This document shows positions 26,313 to 37,581 of a stretch of DNA of 64,000 nt, one piece after another; positions within the stretch are counted from its first letter, which is position 1; every line of letters starts with the position of its first letter. The translations under genes and the position numbers were made by a program. The stretch lies in assembly GCF_000521505.1 (NCBI RefSeq), contig NZ_CP003915.1, forward strand, positions 1,054,001 through 1,118,000. Direction: 5' to 3'. The notes beneath the pieces are model-generated. The model was not told where the DNA came from and made no database searches. It saw only the letters and a program-made list of their open reading frames with translations. The stretch is from Advenella mimigardefordensis DPN7 (GTDB lineage Bacteria > Pseudomonadota > Gammaproteobacteria > Burkholderiales > Burkholderiaceae_B).

Positions 26313-27730
26313 AAAAAATACTTTCTTTATCCGTTCTGATGAGTACGCTGCTGCTTGCTGGTTGCATGAGCATGGCCCCGGATTATCAACGTCCGTCTAT
26401 GCCCGTTGCAGATCAGTGGCGCAGTAACACCGCCTCAGCAACTACGCAGACAAATCCTGCCACACCGTTGTCTGAAATCAGCTGGCAGTCATTCTTTCTG
26501 GATGAGCGCTTGCGCAAAGTGATTGCCCTGGCGCTTGAGCATAATCGGGATTTGCGTGTCTCCGTGCTGAATATTGAAAAGGCGCGCGCTGAATATCGGG
26601 TGCAGCGATCCGAATCATTACCGTCGGTCAGCGTTGGCGGAACGCAAACTGCATCGCGTACCGCCGCTGCTGCCAGCACGACTGGCGCATCCAGCGTTGG
26701 CCGACAGTACTCGGCGGAAATTGGCTTCAGCAGTTATGAGCTGGATCTTTTCGGGCGGATACGGAGCCTGAATGATCAGGCATTAGAGCGTTTTTTTGCA
26801 ACTGAAGAAACCAAACGCAGTGCGCAACTGAGTTTGATCGCGGAAGTCGCGGGCGACTGGCTGACGCTGGCTACCAATCAGCAGTTGCTGACCCTGGCCG
26901 GCAATACCCTGGCCAGTCAGCAGAAAACCCTGACGCTGAGTGAGGCGCGTCATAAGGTAGGTGCGATTTCAGGCATGGATCTGGCGCAGATTCGCACGAG
27001 TGTGGAAAGCGCGCGCCTGGATGTCGCTCAACAGAAGGCGCAAATCGAACAGGATCGGAATGCGCTTGAATTGGTTGTCGGCACGGCTGTTCCCGATGCA
27101 TTGTTACCAACTGGCAGTTCGACACGTGCCGTCACGCTCGCACAGATCCCGGCCAGTCTGAGTTCCCGGGTTTTACTGGAAAGGCCGGATGTGCTGTCCG
27201 CCGAACATACTCTGAAAGCGGCCAATGCCGAAATCGGGGCAGCACGTGCAGCCTTTTTTCCCACCATTTCCCTGACTGCCTCCGGCGGTTTCAGCAGCGA
27301 TCAGTTGTCAGGTTTATTCACGGGGGCGAACCGGACCTGGTCTTTTGTTCCAACAGTGAGTATTCCGATTTTTAACGCAGGCAATCTGCAGGCATCCCTG
27401 AAAGTATCGGAAACGGAACGCGATATCGCCGTGGCCGATTATGAAAAATCCATTCAGACCGCTTTCAGTGAAGTGGCCGATGCCCTGGCCGTACGTGCGT
27501 CGATGAAAGAGCAGCTAGATGCTCAGAAGGCATTGGTGCAGGCCAGTCAGGCGGCCTACCGGCTTGCCGATGCGCGATACCGTAATGGCATCGATGGCTA
27601 CCTGGATGCATTGGATGCGCAACGCACGCTGTACAGCGCCCAACAAACGCAATTGAGTTTGTATCTGACCGATTTAAAGAATCGGGTAACGCTTTATAAG
27701 GTGCTGGGTGGAGGCATGAATGCCGGTTAA
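26309..27730 (+). CDS. RND efflux outer-membrane factor (OprM/NodT-type lipoprotein)
   Basis: A 473-residue TolC-like channel. Lipobox LLLAGC gives lipidated Cys19, followed by MAPDYQRPSMPVADQW, the usual NodT-family start. Two internally similar halves each hold long alpha-hairpins; ERPDVLSAEHTLKAANAEIGAARAAFFP is split here as RPDVLSAEHTLKAANAEIG and AARAAFFPTISLT, the family signature. With the adaptor and pump it completes a tripartite system spanning both membranes. The ATGA overlap with the pump gene shows translational coupling. Confidence 0.93.
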   Translation: MKKILSLSVLMSTLLLAGCMSMAPDYQRPSMPVADQWRSNTASATTQTNPATPLSEISWQSFFLDERLRKVIALALEHNRDLRVSVLNIEKARAEYRVQRSESLPSVSVGGTQTASRTAAAASTTGASSVGRQYSAEIGFSSYELDLFGRIRSLNDQALERFFATEETKRSAQLSLIAEVAGDWLTLATNQQLLTLAGNTLASQQKTLTLSEARHKVGAISGMDLAQIRTSVESARLDVAQQKAQIEQDRNALELVVGTAVPDALLPTGSSTRAVTLAQIPASLSSRVLLERPDVLSAEHTLKAANAEIGAARAAFFPTISLTASGGFSSDQLSGLFTGANRTWSFVPTVSIPIFNAGNLQASLKVSETERDIAVADYEKSIQTAFSEVADALAVRASMKEQLDAQKALVQASQAAYRLADARYRNGIDGYLDALDAQRTLYSAQQTQLSLYLTDLKNRVTLYKVLGGGMNAG

Positions 27731-27754
27731 ACGGTAGTCAGTGATCTCCGGAGT

Positions 27755-28801
27755 CTATGCCAGGTTGGATTTATTGGCCGACAGCGTGTCTGGCGTCGCT
27801 GGCGGCTTACCGGTAGTCCCGCGCACAATGAGCTCAATATCCAGGCAGACAGAGGCAGGGCGAGCATCCTTTTCTATCCATTCCAGTACAGAGTGCGCGC
27901 ATTCTATTCCTAACTCATAGGTAGGTAATTGCACAGTGGTCAACCCGGGAGGCAGGTGCGACACAATGGGCAGGTTGTCGCAGCCAACAATAGAGAGATC
28001 CCGGGGCAACTGGATGCCATGTTTCTGCGCCTCGAACATGCATCCCATTGCCAATACATCATTACCGCAAAAAATCGCCGTGGGCGGTACTGGCAACTGC
28101 ATCAAACGCGTCCAGCCAGTGCGCCCGCCCGGAAAGCCAAAGGGCTGTTCAATCAGATTGCGCTTGTCAAATGCAATATTATTGCGTTGCAGCGTTTCGA
28201 TGAATCCGTCAGCACGTTGCCGGGCACGGTCGTTGTACCGTGTATACCCTGAAATCATGCCGAATTGTGTATGACCCAGCGCAAGTAGATGTTCGGCGGC
28301 CAACTGTCCAATTAGACGATTATCGAAAGCCACTGAAGGATAGCTTTCATGCGTGGCCCAGGCCACCAGTAACGGTGTGCCACTGCGTCGTACCAGATCC
28401 CACGTTGCGTCGGAATGATGAGTACCAACCAGAACCAATGCGTCTATTCGTTTTTCCAGCAAGGCGCGAACCTGCCGGGCTTCAGTCTCAAGATTATATT
28501 CATGAGCTGCAATCAGCAATTGATAACCGTGAGCAGCCAGCGTTGTTTGCAGTCCCTGCACAGCCAGTGCAAAGATGGAATTATCCAGCGTCGGGACGAC
28601 CATGCCGACCGTATGGCCATGGCCAGATGCCAGCGCACGTGCCGAGCCATCCATAAAGTAATTTAATTCATCAATGGCCCGCTGGACCCGTTCCCGGGTA
28701 GCGGGTTTGACTGAATCGGGGTTGGACAGGGTACGGGATACAGTGGCAACTGACACCCCTGCCAGGGATGCGACGTCTGCAATGCGCGCCCGGTGTTTCA
28801 T
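27755..28801 (-). CDS. LacI-family transcriptional regulator
   Basis: A 348-residue protein. The N-terminal helix-turn-helix and hinge read ADVASLAGVSVATVSRTLSN (about 8-27) and RVQRAIDELNYFMDGSARALA. A periplasmic-binding-protein-like effector domain follows (TVGMVVPTLDNSIFALAVQGL, about 64 on; ILCGNDVLAMGC-like FCGNDVLAMGCMFEAQ; GFPGGRTGWTRLM). It diverges from the HisD-like operon, and the 238 bp between them holds two similar operator-like sites, so it probably represses that operon. The inducer is unknown. Confidence 0.9.
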   Translation of the reverse strand: MKHRARIADVASLAGVSVATVSRTLSNPDSVKPATRERVQRAIDELNYFMDGSARALASGHGHTVGMVVPTLDNSIFALAVQGLQTTLAAHGYQLLIAAHEYNLETEARQVRALLEKRIDALVLVGTHHSDATWDLVRRSGTPLLVAWATHESYPSVAFDNRLIGQLAAEHLLALGHTQFGMISGYTRYNDRARQRADGFIETLQRNNIAFDKRNLIEQPFGFPGGRTGWTRLMQLPVPPTAIFCGNDVLAMGCMFEAQKHGIQLPRDLSIVGCDNLPIVSHLPPGLTTVQLPTYELGIECAHSVLEWIEKDARPASVCLDIELIVRGTTGKPPATPDTLSANKSNLA

Positions 28802-28903
28802 GGCTGGCCTTTGTCTTTATTCATAATCAGGATGAATTATAAGCCGCCATGAAAATATTTACGGTTTACGCATTGACGCGCTCCTAATCCTTCCCTACAA
28901 TAA

Positions 28904-28921
28904 AATGTAAGCGCATACATT
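28904..28921. promoter_or_regulatory. LacI-type operator-like site 1
   Basis: AATGTAAGCGCATACATT, a nearly perfect palindrome (16 of 18 positions) with the central CG typical of LacI-family operators. Confidence 0.65.
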
Positions 28922-29008
28922 TATTAAAAATAAACTATGCTTGTTTAATTTTTATTTATGAAAAAATCAATAAATACAATTAGTTATTTTGTTATATATT
29001 TTGTTTTT

Positions 29009-29026
29009 TATGAAAGCGAATACATT
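29009..29026. promoter_or_regulatory. LacI-type operator-like site 2
   Basis: TATGAAAGCGAATACATT matches site 1 at 14 of 18 positions and ends 13 bp before the first gene of the operon. The centres of the two sites are 105 bp apart, ten helical turns, which would allow looping. Confidence 0.6.
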
Positions 29027-29036
29027 TTAGGGATAA

Positions 29037-30353
<1,317 letters not shown>

Positions 30354-30373
30354 ACGACGAACAGGAGAGAACT

Positions 30374-31141
30374 ATGAAAAATCGTGAACTGTTTGGTCTC
30401 TCTGGCAGGACGGCCCTGGTGACCGGAGGCAACTCCGGGATTGGCGCGGCAATCGCCAGAGGGCTTGGGCTGGCTGGCGCGCAGGTGGTTCTGGTTGCTC
30501 GTCGCGAGCAACCACTAATCGATCAGGTTGCGCTATTGACCGAGGAGGGCATTGCGGCGCGTTATTGCATATGCGATTTGGCTGATCACTCAGCGCTGCA
30601 GGCATGCGCAGATGAGGCAATGGTTAGCGTCGGCGATATCGACATTCTGGTGAATGCGGCAGGCGTCAACCTGCGCCAGCCATTTGAGCAGGTGGATTAT
30701 GACTCCTGGCGTCAGCAGATGGAACTGCATCTGGCAGCTCCCTTTTTTCTTACCCAGGCGCTGGCGCCAGCCATGAAGAAAAAGGGGTGGGGGCGCATTA
30801 TCAATATTGCATCTTTACAATCATATCGTGCCTTTGCCGACAGCGCTCCGTATGGAGCAGCAAAAGGTGGTGTGGTGCAATTAACACGTGCGATCGCTCA
30901 GGAGTGGTCGCCTTATGGCATTACCTGCAATGCCATTGGACCGGGCTTTTTCCCGACGCCGCTGACCGCTTCGGTATTTGGCCAGGCAGACCTGAGTCAG
31001 CGTCACGCAGCGCAAACGTGCATTGGACGCAACGGACAGCTGGATGATCTGCATGGTGTTGCCGTGTTTCTGGCCAGCCAGGCATCCAGCTATATCACTG
31101 GTCAGGTAATCATGGTTGACGGAGGTTACACAGCGAAGTAG
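30374..31141 (+). CDS. Short-chain dehydrogenase/reductase
   Basis: A 255-residue classical SDR. Cofactor motif TGGNSGIG (about 18), NAAG (about 92), catalytic Ser in [15 protein letters not shown] and the active-site pair YGAAK (about 158-162); C-terminal [13 protein letters not shown]. An NAD(P)-dependent oxidoreductase of hydroxyl groups, probably acting on the same compound as its neighbours. GGAGAG precedes the ATG, 20 bp after the HisD-like gene. The gap to the next gene is 77 bp. Confidence 0.9.
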   Translation: MKNRELFGLSGRTALVTGGNSGIGAAIARGLGLAGAQVVLVARREQPLIDQVALLTEEGIAARYCICDLADHSALQACADEAMVSVGDIDILVNAAGVNLRQPFEQVDYDSWRQQMELHLAAPFFLTQALAPAMKKKGWGRIINIASLQSYRAFADSAPYGAAKGGVVQLTRAIAQEWSPYGITCNAIGPGFFPTPLTASVFGQADLSQRHAAQTCIGRNGQLDDLHGVAVFLASQASSYITGQVIMVDGGYTAK

Positions 31142-31218
31142 GCAGTATTTCCTACGGCAGTATTTTGCCGTTCTTCAATATATAAAACAGAATAAAAGCA
31201 TTATGGAGCAGAGACAAC

Positions 31219-32586
31219 ATGAGTACTTCAGAACATGGGCAGGCCCGCAGTAATCTGCATCGGGCAACAATATCGAGCTTGTTTGGATCAATTATCGAGT
31301 GGTACGATTTTTTCCTGTACGGCGTGGTGGCCGGACTGGTGTTTGACAAGCTTTATTTTCCCGGTGAGAACGAATTTATATCCACCATGCTGGCGTACGG
31401 CACCTTTGCGCTGGGGTTTGTTGCCAGGCCGCTGGGCGGCGTCATATTCGGACATTTTGGCGATACCATTGGTCGCAAGAAAATGCTGATGCTCACGCTG
31501 CTGTTAATGGGCGGAGCAACCGTTGCTATCGGTTTTATTCCAACCTATGCTCAGATTGGCATCTGGGCACCGATACTATTGCTGTTCTTTCGTATCGTGC
31601 AGGGAATTGGGCTGGGTGGTGAATGGGGCGGGGCGGTATTGATGACGTATGAATCTGCTCCGCAAGCGAGTCGCGGTTTTTTCAGCAGTATTCCTCAGAT
31701 GGGCATGTCGCTTGGCTTAGTGCTGGCTTCCGGAGTGGTGGGATTGTTGTCATGGAAACTGAGTAATGAGGCGTTTCTGGAGTGGGGCTGGCGTGTTGCT
31801 TTTCTTTTAAGCGGACTGATGGCGCTGGTGGGTGGCTACATTCGCAATCATGTGTCCGAGTCGCCCGAATTTGAAGCGATGAAGCAGAAGGCGGCTCTAT
31901 CAGAGAATGCAGAAAAGACCGTGCTGCCATTGGTTGAAACCCTCCGCAGATATCCGCGCATGATATTAGCCTGCATGGGGGCACGTATGATTGACGGCGT
32001 ATTTTTTAATGTGTTTGGTGTTTACTCACTTAATTATCTGACTCGTGAGCTGGATTTGCCTCGTACGTCTGCCCTGATAGGCGTGATGATGAGTGCGATA
32101 TTGATGACGTGCTTTATCCCGTTTTGGGGGTCTGTTGCGGATAGGGTCGGTAAAGCTCGTGTCTATGGCCTCGGTGCGCTGTTTGCATCGTTGTCGGCGT
32201 TTCCTGCGTTCTATGTGATGCAGACCTTTGCCGACAATATCTACTTGGTCTGGCTCGCTATTGTTATTCCGTTTGGCATATTTCACGCCGCTGTATTTGG
32301 CACCATGTCGTCATTGTTTTCATCTTGCTTTGATGCAAAAGTGCGTTATACCGCGATTTCATTTGTGTATCAGTTAGCAGGCGTTGTGGCGGGCGGTCTC
32401 ACACCCATTGTCGCGACGGTGCTGACCGATATCAATGGCGGCGCACCATGGCTGTTATGCCTGTATGTGCTCGCAGCGGGTCTGCTTAGCGTTGCATGTA
32501 CCCGATGGATTGCCCGACATGTACCGGATCATGGTACATACGCCTACAAGGGAGCGGCTGGCTCCGCGCAAACGTCGATATCTTGA
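31219..32586 (+). CDS. MFS transporter, metabolite:H+ symporter (MHS) family
   Basis: A 455-residue protein with 12 predicted membrane segments. The MHS signatures are SSLFGSIIEWYDFFLYG at the N-terminus, ARPLGGVIFGHFGDTIGRKK between helices 2 and 3, and RIVQGIGLGGEWGGAVL. Relatives (KgtP, ShiA, ProP) import organic acids and zwitterions with protons. Position in the operon suggests that it imports the substrate of the three dehydrogenases. Confidence 0.88.
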   Translation: MSTSEHGQARSNLHRATISSLFGSIIEWYDFFLYGVVAGLVFDKLYFPGENEFISTMLAYGTFALGFVARPLGGVIFGHFGDTIGRKKMLMLTLLLMGGATVAIGFIPTYAQIGIWAPILLLFFRIVQGIGLGGEWGGAVLMTYESAPQASRGFFSSIPQMGMSLGLVLASGVVGLLSWKLSNEAFLEWGWRVAFLLSGLMALVGGYIRNHVSESPEFEAMKQKAALSENAEKTVLPLVETLRRYPRMILACMGARMIDGVFFNVFGVYSLNYLTRELDLPRTSALIGVMMSAILMTCFIPFWGSVADRVGKARVYGLGALFASLSAFPAFYVMQTFADNIYLVWLAIVIPFGIFHAAVFGTMSSLFSSCFDAKVRYTAISFVYQLAGVVAGGLTPIVATVLTDINGGAPWLLCLYVLAAGLLSVACTRWIARHVPDHGTYAYKGAAGSAQTSIS

Positions 32587-32637
32587 ATCTGTACCAAATC
32601 CGGCGCAAGCCGGATCTGCACACGAGGAGTTTTTCAA

Positions 32638-33642
32638 ATGAAAGCACTGGTTTATACCGCACCGAATGAAATGGAATTACGGGAACGACCCTTGCCCGAA
32701 CTGCAGGCAGGAGAAGTGGTCCTGCGCATCGAAGCGGCGGGCATTTGTGGATCTGATATGCACGCCTATCATGGACACGATCCGAGGCGCAAGCCTGGTC
32801 TTGTCCTGGGCCACGAACTGGCTGGCGTCGTGGCAGAAAGTGCAGTGGATACAATCAAGGTTGGCCAGAAGGTGACAGTCAATCCGCTGATAACTTGTGG
32901 GGTCTGCCAATATTGCTTGCAGGGCAGGGACAATTTATGCAGCAATCGCGGCATGGTGGGGATGTCGCGTGCCGGCGCTTTTGCGCAATTTATGTCCGTA
33001 CCTGCCAAGTCAGTGATTCCTGTCCCCGCCGATATGCCGCCGGTGATGGCGGCCGTGACGGAGCCGGCAGCCACCGTGCTGCATGCGCTGAATCTGGCCA
33101 TGTCAAGAATGCATCGGCCATTGCCGGAGGGGCGCGTACTGGTGATTGGAGGCGGGGCGATCGGTTTGCTGACTGCCATTTTGTTGCGCGCTTATGGCTG
33201 TAAGCATGTAGATCTGGCAGAGACCAATGCTTTGCGGCGGGCGTCAGCCGAGAGGCATGCAGGATGCGTGGCTATCGATCCGATAGCGACTACGCCCCGG
33301 CAGGACTATTATGATCTGGTTGTGGATGCGGTGGGAGCGAAGCCCACACGCAATACGGCGTTAAACAGCGTCCGCCCGGGCGGAACGATATTGCATATCG
33401 GGTTGCAGGACTGGGGTAGCGAAATTGATATGCGCAAGCTGACGCTAGCAGAAATCACGTTGTTGGGAACCTATACCTATACCATGGCGGACATGTATGC
33501 CACCGTCAACGCATTGCATAATGGCACCTTTGGGGATCTGTCCTGGGTAGAGACGCGCTCTCTTAATGACGGTGTGACCGCCTTTACTGAGTTGGATCAG
33601 GGAATCATTGCCTCGGGTAAAGTGGTACTGTTGCCGCATTGA
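32638..33642 (+). CDS. Zinc-dependent alcohol dehydrogenase (MDR family)
   Basis: A 334-residue medium-chain dehydrogenase. The catalytic zinc ligands lie in AGICGSDMHAYHG and LGHELAG; the structural zinc site is CGVCQYCLQGRDNLC; the NAD-binding loop is VLVIGGGAIGLLTAILL (about 167). It resembles polyol/threonine dehydrogenases (sorbitol DH, L-galactonate/L-idonate DH types). GAGGAG precedes the ATG. Probably the last gene of the LacI-controlled operon. Confidence 0.88.
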   Translation: MKALVYTAPNEMELRERPLPELQAGEVVLRIEAAGICGSDMHAYHGHDPRRKPGLVLGHELAGVVAESAVDTIKVGQKVTVNPLITCGVCQYCLQGRDNLCSNRGMVGMSRAGAFAQFMSVPAKSVIPVPADMPPVMAAVTEPAATVLHALNLAMSRMHRPLPEGRVLVIGGGAIGLLTAILLRAYGCKHVDLAETNALRRASAERHAGCVAIDPIATTPRQDYYDLVVDAVGAKPTRNTALNSVRPGGTILHIGLQDWGSEIDMRKLTLAEITLLGTYTYTMADMYATVNALHNGTFGDLSWVETRSLNDGVTAFTELDQGIIASGKVVLLPH

Positions 33643-33834
33643 TGGGAGCCTCGTTTGTGAGGGCGATGTTTTGTGCGTGCTGTGGGACGACAGCTGCACG
33701 CTTCATTTATTGAGCGGTCTGGCTCAGGAACATTTATTGCACATTGGTGTGCGATGCAACGGGTGCTTTCCTGGTGCGTTGCTCGTATTCGGTCTGGAAC
33801 GATGCGATAATCGTCTTTTTGCACATGGATTGTC

Positions 33835-34149
33835 ATGACCGATCAAACCGTTTTAAAAGTAGTGCTGCATGCGCCAACCGCAGATGCGTTGCAGCGAGCC
33901 CGCAGTAACGCCGGTAATCTGCTGCGCGAAGCGCCGGCTGCGCAGGTTAAAATCGTGCTTAACGCAAAGGCGGTGATGGCAGCCCTGGATGAACCACACG
34001 ACACTTGTGATGCCATCACCTGGTTATGTCCCAATACCCTGAAGCAGGCGAATCGCCAGAACCGCGCGCCGCTGCAGGTGCTTGCGCATGGCGCGGTGCT
34101 TGAGCTTGCCCGACTGCAGCAGGACGGATGGATTTATATACGTGCCTGA
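33835..34149 (+). CDS. Small DsrE/DsrF-like protein
   Basis: A 104-residue soluble protein with the alternating strand-helix pattern of the DsrE/F fold: LKVVLHAPTADALQRARSNAGNLL, then VKIVLNAKAVMAAL and, near the end, PLQVLAHGAVLELARLQQDGWIYI (each quoted in part). It has one Cys after the middle (DTCDAITWLCPNTL holds two), where relatives carry a sulfur-relay Cys. No dsr or tus genes are nearby. A 192 bp gap separates it from the alcohol dehydrogenase, and a strong terminator follows. The function is unknown. Confidence 0.65.
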   Translation: MTDQTVLKVVLHAPTADALQRARSNAGNLLREAPAAQVKIVLNAKAVMAALDEPHDTCDAITWLCPNTLKQANRQNRAPLQVLAHGAVLELARLQQDGWIYIRA

Positions 34150-34198
34150 AAGGGGCAAAACCATTTTTTACGGCGCTCTTGTTGTGAAGTCATGCAAA

Positions 34199-34225
34199 AA
34201 AGGCCGGCATAATAAGCCGGCCTTT
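34199..34225. terminator. Bidirectional terminator
   Basis: AAAGGCCGGC (34199-34208) and GCCGGCCTTT (34216-34225) form a perfect 10 bp stem with a 7 nt loop. A-rich and T-rich flanks let it work for the DsrE-like gene (+) and fucP (-), which converge here. Confidence 0.9.
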
Positions 34226-34250
34226 CTTGCAGTTTACCGATAGTCATCAC

Positions 34251-35480
34251 CTATGCGGATTTGCGACTCAGCCTGTCATACAGTGCAGCATATACGGCCA
34301 CAATAATGAAGCACACTAAAGGCAGGCCGTAGGAGAGCGCGGTATGGTGGCCGTCAGCGATTTTCCCCATAAAATAGGGCATCACGGCGCCACCTACGAT
34401 GGCCATGATCATAAACGAGCTGCCAATTTTTGTTTTGGAACCCAGGTTTTTTACGCCCATGGCGAAAATAGTGGGAAACATGATGGACATGAAAAAGAAA
34501 ATGCCGATGGCCGCGACACTGGCCACACCAGGCAAAGCGGTCATGACCATGCCGCAAAGTACGACGTTGATCATCCCATAGATCGCCAACAGGCGAGAGG
34601 CCGGAATGCGCGTCATGATGCCGGTGCTGACAAAGCGACCAATCATAAATGCCAGCAAACCTATCGAGAGCAGGAATGAGGCGTCTTTGGCTTCGAATCC
34701 ATTCCAGGTTTCCAGCGTGAGGTTAATAAAGAACGCCCCAACACCCACCTGAGCCGCAACATAAAAGAACTGAGTAACGACACCGCCGATAAATTCCCTG
34801 TGTGAGGTGAGTGAGCGCTGGTTGCTTGAGGCGTTTTTCTGATCGAGTAGATTTTCCGCATCGCGCAGATCCGGCAGCCTGGTGCGCGCAAAAAGGATAA
34901 TCAGTAATACGACAACGATGGCAATGGCGACATAAGTGATGGTCACCGCGCTGTTCTGAGCACCAGACTGTTCGGTAGAGGCGCCTTCGAAGAAAAACAG
35001 GCCGCCGATGAGCGGGCCGCAAAACTGGCCAAAGCCGTTAAAGGATTGAGATAAATTAAGGCGTGTTTCTGCCGTTTCGGGTGCGCCCAGTGCCGATGAA
35101 TAGGGATTGGCTGCAGTCTCCAGAAAGCCAAGACCGCAAGCCAGTACAAACAGTGCGAACAGGAAAAAGGGGAATGTCATGGCACTGGATGCGGGTACAA
35201 AGAGCAGGGCGCCGATTGCATAGAGCGAGAGACCGGTAATAATGCCAGCCTTATATCCTTTTTTTGATATGAACATTCCGGCGGGCAGCGCGATGATGAA
35301 ATAAGCGCCGAAGTAGGCGGCCTGCAACAATCCGGATTGTGCCTTGGAAATATGCAGGGCATCCTGGAAGTGCTTGTTCAGCACATCCAGTAGTCCATAG
35401 GATAGACCCCACATAAAGAAAAGCGTCGTAACCAGAATGTAGCCGGTACGATAGCGATTGTCGGTGATAGCGTGCTTCAT
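34251..35480 (-). CDS. fucP: L-fucose:H+ symporter
   Basis: A 409-residue MFS protein with about 12 membrane segments. It follows the FucP subfamily: GLLQAAYFGAYFIIALPAG, KKGYKAGIITGLSLYAIGA, GLGFLETAANPYSSALG and RLNLSQSFNGFGQFCGP. Relatives import L-fucose (some glucose or galactose). It is downstream of four genes for oxidative L-fucose breakdown on the same strand, 82 bp after the mutarotase gene, which supports fucose as substrate. GGAG lies six bases before the ATG. Confidence 0.85.
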   Translation of the reverse strand: MKHAITDNRYRTGYILVTTLFFMWGLSYGLLDVLNKHFQDALHISKAQSGLLQAAYFGAYFIIALPAGMFISKKGYKAGIITGLSLYAIGALLFVPASSAMTFPFFLFALFVLACGLGFLETAANPYSSALGAPETAETRLNLSQSFNGFGQFCGPLIGGLFFFEGASTEQSGAQNSAVTITYVAIAIVVVLLIILFARTRLPDLRDAENLLDQKNASSNQRSLTSHREFIGGVVTQFFYVAAQVGVGAFFINLTLETWNGFEAKDASFLLSIGLLAFMIGRFVSTGIMTRIPASRLLAIYGMINVVLCGMVMTALPGVASVAAIGIFFFMSIMFPTIFAMGVKNLGSKTKIGSSFMIMAIVGGAVMPYFMGKIADGHHTALSYGLPLVCFIIVAVYAALYDRLSRKSA

Positions 35481-35562
35481 TGAAATCTCCGTTGTTGATA
35501 CTTGTTTTTATGTTTGGTATTGTTTGATTGGTTATTGCATATGCGATAATTCTTGCGGTAAT

Positions 35563-35907
35563 CTATTGCAGTTTCAGATCGAATATTTTTTCCATGGCTA
35601 CCCATTTTTCACCCGCTGGCGTCCATGGAGTGGGTACCTGAAATTGCCACATCAGGGTTTCCCATTCTTCGATTCTGGGCTCGTTCGCGGCAATCGCAGC
35701 CGCGCGCGCGGGACTGTATGTCTCGTCTACTTCCATGATCATGAACAGGCGCGTGCCGATATGCCAGATCTGCATATCGATGATGCCGCAAGCGAGAATG
35801 TTGGCTTTGACTTCGGGCCAGATTTTTCTGTGCTGAACTATATATGTTTGAATTTTTTCCGGATCGTCGACCAGATCCAGGGCCAGGCAATATCGCTGAT
35901 AAGTCAT
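35563..35907 (-). CDS. L-fucose/L-rhamnose mutarotase (RhaM family)
   Basis: A 114-residue protein of the RhaM family, dimeric alpha-beta barrels that interconvert alpha and beta anomers of 6-deoxy sugars. Family residues are visible: YCLALDL at the start, HRKIWPEV with the catalytic His, MQIWHIGTRLFMIMEVDE, and a W-rich C-terminus (EEWETLMWQF, EKWVAMEKIFDL). In this context it would supply the anomer used by L-fucose dehydrogenase. GGAGG seven bases before the ATG at 35907 decides the start; a longer frame would overlap the SDR gene. Confidence 0.85.
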   Translation of the reverse strand: MTYQRYCLALDLVDDPEKIQTYIVQHRKIWPEVKANILACGIIDMQIWHIGTRLFMIMEVDETYSPARAAAIAANEPRIEEWETLMWQFQVPTPWTPAGEKWVAMEKIFDLKLQ

Positions 35908-35921
35908 GCAATGACCTCCTC

Positions 35922-36713
<792 letters not shown>

Positions 36714-36718
36714 TTAAA

Positions 36719-37543
36719 TTACAGTTGGTATATTTTCACCGGCGTGGCCAGTTCTACCCGATGGATTTCTGCCTGTTGCCGATCACTTGTATTATCTTTC
36801 CAGTAGGTCAGCAAGCTGGAATATGAATGGGTTGCAGATGACACGGGCCAGTCGGATCCCCACAGCAGGCGTTCCGGGCCGAACAGTGCCCAGACCTCAT
36901 CGACATAAGGCTGCAAGTCTGCAGCAGTTGCGTGTGGGCCTGCTTCGGTCACCAGACCGGATATTTTGACGACGACATGGGGCAGGGCAGCGAGCTTGCG
37001 CATATGCAGCAGCCACCAGTCAAATGCGGATGGACTCGAAAACGCCGGTTTGCACAGATGATCAATGACAAGCCAGTGTTTGTCATGGCGCGCGCAGAAC
37101 TTGATAACCGCAGGCAGATCAGCCTGGTGCGCGAGCACTTCATAGATGTAATGCTGTTGCTGGATTGCCTGAACGCCCTGTTGCAGACCCTGGTGTTCGG
37201 TCAAATACAGTGAGGGCTGCGGCTCGTCCTGTATCAGATGACGAAAGCCTTTAATCATGGCGTGACCGCCTGCGGTTTCCAGTTGCGGTTCAATGCCGGC
37301 ATCAAAATCAAACCAGCCGATGACGCCTTTGATGATCGGATTGGCCTGTGCCAATTGCAGCAAAAAATCATTTTCGCTCAGCATGGGTCTGGCCTGCACT
37401 GCGATGGCACCCGTAATGCGTCCCGCGTTGAGTGCAGTGAGATCGCCGGGCAGGCGGTTTTGTCTCAGCGCCGCCTGATCCTCCCCGATCCACGGAAATT
37501 CATCATGGTTGTAATGCCAGAAATGAACATGCGTATCTATCAT
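36719..37543 (-). CDS. L-fuconolactonase (amidohydrolase family)
   Basis: A 274-residue protein of the amidohydrolase_2 / TIM-barrel lactonase group. It opens with the metal-binding-type MIDTHVHFWHYNHDEFPWI; later come GVIGWFDFD, HWLVIDHLCKP (conserved His), KISGLVTEA and LLWGSDWPVSS with the conserved Asp. Cognate enzymes (COG3618) hydrolyse L-fucono-1,5-lactone to L-fuconate. It lies between the dehydratase and dehydrogenase genes of the same route. A 13-base T run (37562-37574) sits in the 38 bp gap upstream. Confidence 0.85.
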   Translation of the reverse strand: MIDTHVHFWHYNHDEFPWIGEDQAALRQNRLPGDLTALNAGRITGAIAVQARPMLSENDFLLQLAQANPIIKGVIGWFDFDAGIEPQLETAGGHAMIKGFRHLIQDEPQPSLYLTEHQGLQQGVQAIQQQHYIYEVLAHQADLPAVIKFCARHDKHWLVIDHLCKPAFSSPSAFDWWLLHMRKLAALPHVVVKISGLVTEAGPHATAADLQPYVDEVWALFGPERLLWGSDWPVSSATHSYSSLLTYWKDNTSDRQQAEIHRVELATPVKIYQL

Positions 37544-37581
37544 AAAACTGTCTCCTGATTATTTTTTTTTTTTTGTATGGA

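Noticed and set aside
33608..33838. 76-codon frame between the alcohol dehydrogenase and DsrE-like genes
   Set aside because: Overlaps the dehydrogenase end, lacks a ribosome-binding site and has no family resemblance.
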